Shown here one piece after another: positions 22,384-28,129 of a stretch of 28,129 nt of DNA. Within the stretch, counting starts at the first letter, position 1. Each line of letters begins with the position of its first letter. The notes below the pieces were generated by a model. The model was given only the letters and a program-made list of their open reading frames with translations. It searched no databases and was not told the origin of the DNA. The DNA lies in NCBI GenBank assembly GCA_045590155.1, contig JAZNQL010000008.1, positions 1-28,129 of the forward strand, given 5' to 3'. A program made the position numbers and the translations under genes. The DNA comes from JAZNQL01 sp045590155 (GTDB lineage Bacteria > Bacillota > Clostridia > UMGS1883 > UMGS1540).

Positions 22384-24030
22384 ATGGATTATAAAAAACT
22401 CGCCGAGCGTCTTTTGCCCGGCATAGACAAAACTCCCGAATATTTTGAAAATCTGTACCCGGCGCGTAACCTTCCCGAAGGTGCAAAGGTTACAAGAATT
22501 GCTCCAAGCCCCACAGGCTTTATCCATCTTGGAAACCTTTTCTGCGCCCTTGCAAACGAAAGACTTGCACATCAGTCGGGCGGTGTATTCTTTTTAAGAA
22601 TTGAAGATACCGATTTAAAGCGTAAGGTTGACGGTGCTGTTGAAGCTGTTATTTCGGCAATGAAATACTTTGATATAAGCTTTGACGAAGGTGCAGAAGT
22701 TTTGGGAAATGACACTTATGCCCCCTTCTATCAGAGGCAGAGAAAGGAAATTTACCAGACCTACGCTAAATCCCTTATAGAAAAAGGTCTTGCTTATCCC
22801 TGTTTTTGCACAGAAGAGGAGCTTACCTCTATCCGTGAAGTGCAAACAAAAAATAAAGAAAATCCCGGTTATTACGGAAAGTATGCTTCTTGCCGAAAGC
22901 TTACCGAAGAAGAGATTTACAAAAATCTTGATGAAGGCAAAAGCTATGTTATAAGACTTAAATCAGGCGGAAATGTTGAAAATCAGTTCCCCTTTACAGA
23001 TGCTATTAAAGGCACTGTAACTGTTACCGAAAATGACCTTGATGTTATAATCTTAAAATCGGACGGTATACCCACTTACCATTTTGCCCACGTTGTAGAC
23101 GACCATTTAATGCACACAAGCATTGTTGTAAGAGGGGAAGAATGGCTTGGCACACTCCCGATTCATTTAGAGCTTTTTAAAGTTTTGGGATTAAAGCCTC
23201 CAAAGTACGGTCACACCTGCCAGCTTATGAAAATTGATAACGGCAAAAAGCGTAAGCTTTCAAAACGTAAAGACCCCGAGCTTTCGCTTTCATACTACCG
23301 CGAACAGGGATATCATAAAACAGCGGTTAAAAATTATCTGCTTACCCTTCTAAACTCAAACTTTGAGGATTGGCTTGCACAGAATGCAGGCAAGGATTCA
23401 TCGGAATTTAAGTTCTCTATTTCTAAAATGGGTAAAGCGGGAACTCTTTTTGACCTTGACAAATTAAACAACGTAAGCAAAAACACTCTTGCAACCCTTT
23501 CGGTTGAACAAATGTATGAATTCTTAAAATTATGGGCTTTTGAATTTGGCACAGAAAAAGACCAAAGCTATTTTGATGACAAAGAAAAGCTTTGCAATAT
23601 TCTTTCCCTTTGTATGGGTGCAAACTCAAAGAAAAGAAGAAAGGATTTCATAACTGCAAAGCAGGCACTTTCTATGATAGACTACTTCTACACACTTTCA
23701 GAAGTAAGCTTTGCGGAAAGTCCCCTTTCAAAAGAAGCTTGCCGTGATATTTTGGAAAACTTTGTTACTTGGTTCGATATTTCCTTGGATTCAAAGGAAT
23801 GGTTTGAAAAAATAAAGGAATATTCTTCTGCTCATAACTTTGCAACAGATATGTCAGACTACAAGCAAAACCCCGAAAAGTATGCAGGAAACGTAAGCCA
23901 CGTTGCAGAGGTTATAAGAATTGCAATAACAGGACTTTCGAATACTCCTGACCTTCACACCATTATGCAGATTCTTGGATATGACGAAACTATTTCAAGA
24001 GTAAACTCTGCTATAAAATCTTTAAGTTAA
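22384..24030 (+). CDS. gltX: glutamyl-tRNA synthetase
   Basis: A class I synthetase charging tRNA-Glu, 548 residues from ATG 22384. The HIGH motif is HLGN (48-51, in APSPTGFIHLGNLF); the second signature is KLSKRKDPE, as in GluRS. It belongs to a subtype with an N-terminal extension of about 37 residues (KTPEYFE..YPARNLPEGAKVTR) before the catalytic core. The ATG at 22384 has AGAGAGG 9 bases upstream; an in-frame TTG at 22351 overlaps glnS and has no site. It starts 22 bases after glnS, so the two are co-transcribed. A hairpin with T run follows. Confidence 0.94.
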   Translation: MDYKKLAERLLPGIDKTPEYFENLYPARNLPEGAKVTRIAPSPTGFIHLGNLFCALANERLAHQSGGVFFLRIEDTDLKRKVDGAVEAVISAMKYFDISFDEGAEVLGNDTYAPFYQRQRKEIYQTYAKSLIEKGLAYPCFCTEEELTSIREVQTKNKENPGYYGKYASCRKLTEEEIYKNLDEGKSYVIRLKSGGNVENQFPFTDAIKGTVTVTENDLDVIILKSDGIPTYHFAHVVDDHLMHTSIVVRGEEWLGTLPIHLELFKVLGLKPPKYGHTCQLMKIDNGKKRKLSKRKDPELSLSYYREQGYHKTAVKNYLLTLLNSNFEDWLAQNAGKDSSEFKFSISKMGKAGTLFDLDKLNNVSKNTLATLSVEQMYEFLKLWAFEFGTEKDQSYFDDKEKLCNILSLCMGANSKKRRKDFITAKQALSMIDYFYTLSEVSFAESPLSKEACRDILENFVTWFDISLDSKEWFEKIKEYSSAHNFATDMSDYKQNPEKYAGNVSHVAEVIRIAITGLSNTPDLHTIMQILGYDETISRVNSAIKSLS

Positions 24031-24099
24031 ATTTTATACGCAACCTGATATCGAAATATTTTTTGAGATAAAAGACTTGCATTATTACGACTTTTTATT

Positions 24100-24139
24100 A
24101 AAAGAGCCGTGCTTTTGCAAGCACGCTCTTTTCTTTTTT
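24100..24139 (+). terminator. terminator or attenuator between gltX and the hyd genes
   Basis: AAAAGAG (24100-24106)/CTCTTTT (24126-24132) and CGTGC (24108-24112)/GCACG (24121-24125) form a stem with one bulged C and an 8-base loop, followed by CTTTTTT. The ribosome site of the next gene starts directly after it, leaving no room for a separate promoter between hairpin and gene. Confidence 0.75.
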
Positions 24140-24150
24140 AGGAGGAAACT

Positions 24151-24408
24151 ATGGAAAAACGTATTGCTGTTTTGGGAATTGTGGTAGAAAACCCAGCCTC
24201 GGTTCCCGCACTTAACGACATTTTGCATAACTTTCGTGAATTTATTATAGGAAGAATGGGAATTCCTTACCCCGCACAAAATATAAGCATTATAAGTATT
24301 GCTCTTTGTGCCCCGCACGATACTATATCGGCTCTTTCCGGGCAGATAGGCAAGCTTTCGGGGGTAAGTGCAAAGGCTACCTATTCGGGAGTTAGCTTTA
24401 GCGATTAA
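24151..24408 (+). CDS. TM1266-type iron-only hydrogenase system regulator
   Basis: An 85-residue protein of the TM1266 family, ACT-like domains found with [FeFe]-hydrogenase maturation genes. It starts MEKRIAVLGIVVENP and holds the family blocks LHNFREFIIGRMGIPY, ISIISIALCAPHDTISALSGQIGKL and a closing SGVSAKATYSGV. AGGAGG precedes the ATG. The gene lies 33 bases before hydE, the normal first position in this operon type. A regulatory role is the family annotation; its ligand and mechanism are not known. Confidence 0.9.
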   Translation: MEKRIAVLGIVVENPASVPALNDILHNFREFIIGRMGIPYPAQNISIISIALCAPHDTISALSGQIGKLSGVSAKATYSGVSFSD

Positions 24409-24441
24409 ATTTAATAAATTTTTTAAAAAAGGAGGGATAAA

Positions 24442-25485
24442 ATGACTCTGCAAGGCATTGCCGAAAAGCTTGTGAAAAATCACACTCTTGATTATGACGA
24501 GTTTTGTTTTCTTTTAGAAAATAAAACCGACGAAATTGCAATCTTTTTACAAAAAGAAGCACAAAAATGTGCACAAAAAAACTTTGGGAAAGAAATTTAT
24601 ATACGCGGACTTATAGAAATTTCAAACTACTGTAAAAACAACTGTAACTATTGCGGAATCAGAGGTTCCTCCAAGTTAACCCGTTATCGGTTAAAGCCTG
24701 ACGAAATTTTACAATGTGCAAAGGAAGGGTATATTGCAGGCTTTAGAACTGTTGTTTTACAAGGGGGAGAAGATGAGTTCTTTACCGACGATATCCTCTG
24801 CACTCTTATAAAAAATATTAAGTCATCTTACCCGGATATGGCGGTTACTCTTTCTTTGGGCGAGAGGAGCCGTAGAAGCTACGAATTGCTTTTTACGGCT
24901 GGGGCTGACAGGTATCTTTTACGGCACGAAACGGCTGACTCTTCTCATTACTCAAAGCTACACCCATCGGGCATGAGCTTTGAAAACAGAATACGCTGTC
25001 TTTATGATTTAAAGGAAACAGGTTTCCAGACAGGGTGCGGATTTATGGTTGGCTCGCCATACCAAACCTGCCAGCACATTGCAAAGGATTTATGCTTTAT
25101 TCAGGACTTTAAGCCCGAAATGGTGGGAATAGGTCCATTTATCCCGCAAAAGGATACCCCTTTTGCAGACTTTAGGCAGGGCACGGCAGAGCTTACGCTA
25201 TACCTTTTATCAATAATAAGACTTCTGCTACCAAGAGTGTTGCTCCCTGCAACAACGGCACTTGGCACAATAGAAGCAGACGGTCAGCTTAAAGGGTTTT
25301 TGCATGGTGCAAATGTTTGTATGCCAAATCTTTCGCCCCCCTATGCACGCGACCTTTACAAGATTTACGATAACAAGGCTTCTTACGGCAGCGAGGCTTT
25401 AGAGGGGCTTAATATATTAAAAACAAATTTAGAAAAAATAGGATACACAGTTTCCTCTTCAAGAGGGGATTATTCTGACAAATAG
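24442..25485 (+). CDS. hydE: [FeFe] hydrogenase H-cluster radical SAM maturase HydE
   Basis: A radical S-adenosylmethionine enzyme that helps build the organometallic H-cluster, acting on the HydG product and supplying part of the bridging ligand synthesis. The 347-residue TIM barrel has the [4Fe-4S] motif Cys64-x3-Cys68-x2-Cys71 (NYCKNNCNYCGIRG), the VLQGGED strand, the RHETAD segment and GIGPFIPQKDTPF, all typical of HydE. AAAGGAGGGATAAA precedes the ATG. It lies 14 bases before hydG in the maturation operon. Confidence 0.95.
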   Translation: MTLQGIAEKLVKNHTLDYDEFCFLLENKTDEIAIFLQKEAQKCAQKNFGKEIYIRGLIEISNYCKNNCNYCGIRGSSKLTRYRLKPDEILQCAKEGYIAGFRTVVLQGGEDEFFTDDILCTLIKNIKSSYPDMAVTLSLGERSRRSYELLFTAGADRYLLRHETADSSHYSKLHPSGMSFENRIRCLYDLKETGFQTGCGFMVGSPYQTCQHIAKDLCFIQDFKPEMVGIGPFIPQKDTPFADFRQGTAELTLYLLSIIRLLLPRVLLPATTALGTIEADGQLKGFLHGANVCMPNLSPPYARDLYKIYDNKASYGSEALEGLNILKTNLEKIGYTVSSSRGDYSDK

Positions 25486-25499
25486 AAAGGATAAGTATT

Positions 25500-26918
25500 A
25501 TGTATAACCCAAAATCACTTAAGGCAGAAGAGTTTATTTCTCACGAAGAAATTCTGGACACTTTAAAATATGCCGAAGAAAACAAGGACAATTTAGAGCT
25601 TGTTGACAAAATTATTGAAAAAGCAAAGGAAAGAAAAGGTCTTACTCACCGTGAGGCGAGCGTTCTTTTAGCTTGCGAAAATAAAGAAAAAATACAGGAG
25701 CTTTATGACCTTGCCGAGCAGATTAAAAAGGACTTTTACGGCAACAGAATAGTTATGTTTGCCCCTCTTTATCTTTCAAACTACTGTGTAAACGGCTGTG
25801 TTTACTGCCCTTACCACCTGAAAAACAAGCATATTGCGCGTAAAAAGCTTACGCAGGAAGAAGTTAAACGAGAAGTTATTGCTCTGCAGGATATGGGACA
25901 CAAGCGCCTTGCAATCGAAGCAGGCGAAGACCCCAAGATGAATCCCATTGAATACATTTTAGAGTGTATTAACACCATTTATTCCATAAAACACAAAAAC
26001 GGTGCTATCCGCCGTGTAAACGTAAACATTGCCGCAACAACTGTTGAAAACTACCGCAAGCTTAAAGAAGCGGGCATTGGAACATATATTCTGTTTCAGG
26101 AAACATATCATAAAGAAAGCTATGAAGCTTTGCACCCCACAGGTCCAAAGCACGACTATGCTTATCACACCGAGGCTATGGACAGAGCTATGGAAGGCGG
26201 AATTGACGATGTAGGACTTGGCGTTTTGTTTGGTCTTGAGCTTTACAAGTACGAATTTGCAGGACTTTTAATGCACGCAGAGCATTTAGAGGCTGTGCAC
26301 GGGGTTGGTCCTCACACAATAAGCGTTCCAAGACTTAAAAGAGCCGACGATATTGACCCCGACCAGTTTGACGGCGGTATTGATGACGAAACATTTGCAA
26401 AAATCTGTGCTCTTATAAGGATTTCTGTTCCATACACTGGTATGATTATTTCAACCCGCGAGAGCAAGGAAGTAAGGGAAAAAGTCATTCGCCTTGGTGT
26501 ATCGCAGATAAGCGGTGCTTCAAAAACAAGTGTTGGCGGATACAGCGAGGAAGAACCCGAAGAAGAAAATTCCGAGCAGTTTGATGTAAGCGACAAACGT
26601 ACATTAGACGAGGTTGTAAACTGGCTTATGAGAGCAGGCTACATTCCAAGCTTTTGTACCGCCTGCTACCGAGAGGGCAGAACGGGCGACCGTTTTATGA
26701 GTCTTTTAAAGGCAGGACAGATTCATAACTGTTGCCACCCTAATGCTCTTATGACTTTAAAGGAATATTTAATGGACTATGCTTCGCCCGATACAAAGAA
26801 AATAGGCGAAGAAATGATTTTAAAAGAAATTGACAACGTTCCAAACGAAAAGGTCAGGGAAGTTTTGAAGCAAAATCTTGAAAATATTTCAAACGGCAAA
26901 CGTGATTTCAGATTTTAA
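25500..26918 (+). CDS. hydG: [FeFe] hydrogenase H-cluster radical SAM maturase HydG
   Basis: This enzyme cleaves tyrosine to make the CO and CN ligands, delivering an Fe(CO)2CN synthon for the H-cluster. The 472-residue protein has the radical SAM motif Cys96-x3-Cys100-x2-Cys103 (NYCVNGCVYCPYH) and the C-terminal second cluster Cys386-x2-Cys389-x22-Cys412 that carries the dangler iron. The AIEAGEDP segment and GVGPHTISVPRL are family hallmarks and length is standard. AAAGGATAAG precedes the ATG. Middle gene of hydE-hydG-hydF. Confidence 0.97.
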   Translation: MYNPKSLKAEEFISHEEILDTLKYAEENKDNLELVDKIIEKAKERKGLTHREASVLLACENKEKIQELYDLAEQIKKDFYGNRIVMFAPLYLSNYCVNGCVYCPYHLKNKHIARKKLTQEEVKREVIALQDMGHKRLAIEAGEDPKMNPIEYILECINTIYSIKHKNGAIRRVNVNIAATTVENYRKLKEAGIGTYILFQETYHKESYEALHPTGPKHDYAYHTEAMDRAMEGGIDDVGLGVLFGLELYKYEFAGLLMHAEHLEAVHGVGPHTISVPRLKRADDIDPDQFDGGIDDETFAKICALIRISVPYTGMIISTRESKEVREKVIRLGVSQISGASKTSVGGYSEEEPEEENSEQFDVSDKRTLDEVVNWLMRAGYIPSFCTACYREGRTGDRFMSLLKAGQIHNCCHPNALMTLKEYLMDYASPDTKKIGEEMILKEIDNVPNEKVREVLKQNLENISNGKRDFRF

Positions 26919-26932
26919 ATGAGGAGATAAAT

Positions 26933-28111
26933 ATGAGTCTTAACTCCACCCCATCCTCCGAAAGAGTGCATATAGGCTTTTTCGGGGTTACAAATGCAGG
27001 TAAATCAAGTATTGTAAATGCTATAACAAATCAGGAAATGGCAATGGTTTCTTCTTTAGCCGGAACTACTACTGACCCCGTTTCAAAGGCTATGGAAATT
27101 TTGCCCATAGGTCCTTGTGTTATAGTTGACACACCCGGACTTTCTGACAAAAGCGAGCTTGGTCAAAAGCGTATTAAGAAAACCTATCAGGTTTTAAATT
27201 TTATTGATGCGGCTTGTCTTTGTGTTGATGCGCAAAAAGGCAAATCGGAACACGACTTAGCTCTTATAAATGCTTTTTTGGAAAAAAAGGTGCCATTTAT
27301 TATAGTCTATAACAAATGCGATATTTCAGACAAAAGCTATGACGATGGCATTATGGTAAGTGCAAAAACGGGCAAAAATATAGATGCTTTAAAAAACGCC
27401 CTTTCACTTCTTGTAAAAGAAGAGGAGAAAAACACAAAAATTGTAGGGGATTTGCTTTCGCCTTCCGATGTTTGTGTCCTTTGTATTCCTATTGACGAGT
27501 CGGCACCAAAGGGCAGACTTATTCTTCCCCAGCAACAGGTTATAAGGGATATTTTAGATTCAAATGCTTTAGCAATTACTACAAAGCCCGAAACGCTTGA
27601 GGCTACCCTTGAAAAGCTTTGTGCTCCGCCTAAAATTGTTATTACCGACAGTCAGGCTTTTTCGGAGGTTTCAAAAATTATTCCCGAAAGTATCCCGCTT
27701 ACATCTTTTTCTGTGCTTATGGCTCGATACAAAGGTTTTTTAAAAACCGCAGTAGAAGGAGCACGCGCAATAGAAAATTTAAAAGACGGTGACAAAATTT
27801 TAATGAGTGAAGGTTGTACTCACCACCGCCAGTGCAACGATATAGGAAGTGTAAAGCTTCCTAATCTTATAAAAAAATATACAAAAAAAGATGTTAATTT
27901 TGAGTATAGTTCGGGAAAAAGTTTCCCTGAAGATTTATCTATATACAGTCTTGTGATTCATTGCGGCGGTTGTATGCTTACAGAGCGTGAGGTTTTGTTC
28001 CGCCAAAAATGCACGCTTGACAGTAAAATTCCATTTACAAACTATGGTACTGCCATTGCGTATATGAACGGAATTTTAGAAAGAAGTATAAAGATGTTTT
28101 CAAATATATAA
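26933..28111 (+). CDS. hydF: [FeFe] hydrogenase maturation GTPase HydF
   Basis: The scaffold GTPase on which the 2Fe subcluster is completed before transfer to the hydrogenase. The 392-residue protein has an N-terminal G domain (GVTNAGKSS 18-26, DTPG 66-69, NKCD near 127-130, SAKTG) and a C-terminal [4Fe-4S] site formed by Cys-Thr-His (EGCTHHRQC) and His-Cys-Gly-Gly-Cys (IHCGGCML). The ATG at 26933 has GAGGAG upstream, 14 bases after hydG. The gene is complete. AAAAGGGG after the stop, near the window end, may be the ribosome site of a further gene outside the window. Confidence 0.96.
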   Translation: MSLNSTPSSERVHIGFFGVTNAGKSSIVNAITNQEMAMVSSLAGTTTDPVSKAMEILPIGPCVIVDTPGLSDKSELGQKRIKKTYQVLNFIDAACLCVDAQKGKSEHDLALINAFLEKKVPFIIVYNKCDISDKSYDDGIMVSAKTGKNIDALKNALSLLVKEEEKNTKIVGDLLSPSDVCVLCIPIDESAPKGRLILPQQQVIRDILDSNALAITTKPETLEATLEKLCAPPKIVITDSQAFSEVSKIIPESIPLTSFSVLMARYKGFLKTAVEGARAIENLKDGDKILMSEGCTHHRQCNDIGSVKLPNLIKKYTKKDVNFEYSSGKSFPEDLSIYSLVIHCGGCMLTEREVLFRQKCTLDSKIPFTNYGTAIAYMNGILERSIKMFSNI

Positions 28112-28129
28112 AAGGGGATGTAAAAAAAG

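Overview
The window reads as a chromosomal segment of a low-GC, endospore-forming, strictly anaerobic member of the Clostridia (Bacillota). The evidence is a germinant-receptor operon and spoIIE for sporulation, a full [FeFe]-hydrogenase maturation set (TM1266-like regulator, hydE, hydG, hydF) for anaerobic H2 metabolism, Gram-positive ribosome binding sites and sigma-A promoters. The species cannot be named from the sequence alone.

Left edge (1-1908): the tail of a transglutaminase-like surface protein that resembles methanogenic archaeal proteins, then rsmG and a ParB/Noc-family gene, a pair usually found next to the replication origin. Normally mnmG lies upstream of rsmG, so the archaeal-type fragment is out of place: either lateral transfer or an assembly join. 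1916-5930 (minus): gerAA-gerAC-gerAB and a small two-helix protein, probably one forespore operon. 6074-8783 (minus): asd-dapA-dapB, which makes the diaminopimelate precursor for lysine and peptidoglycan. 9079-13760 (plus): an XRE-cupin regulator, potB-potC-potD-potA (polyamine uptake) and an mscL with an added zinc ribbon, all tightly packed or overlapping. Its terminator lies inside the gene on the opposite strand. 13757-16291 (minus): spoIIE followed by a small tail-anchored protein.

16462-18600: a PHP-family phosphatase, initiator tRNA-fMet, and a GC-rich, highly structured, non-coding element that carries direct and inverted copies of parts of the tRNA. Next comes a small islet with a ribbon-helix-helix regulator (18051-18188, TTG start), an XRE regulator and a divergent 77-residue protein of unknown function, with TAGTAT repeats over the shared promoter. 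The islet is bounded by two near-perfect palindromic terminators. The tRNA-like element is the best candidate here for something undescribed.

18613-28111: a monocistronic, probably cytosolic protein with an (alpha/alpha)6 glycosidase look (minus), then glnS-gltX and the hyd maturation operon (all plus). A terminator-like hairpin sits directly in front of the first hyd gene. Expression logic can be read directly: most transcription units have a good sigma-A promoter, gerA has a sigma-G-like promoter, and spoIIE has the long-spaced promoter typical of Spo0A-activated genes.
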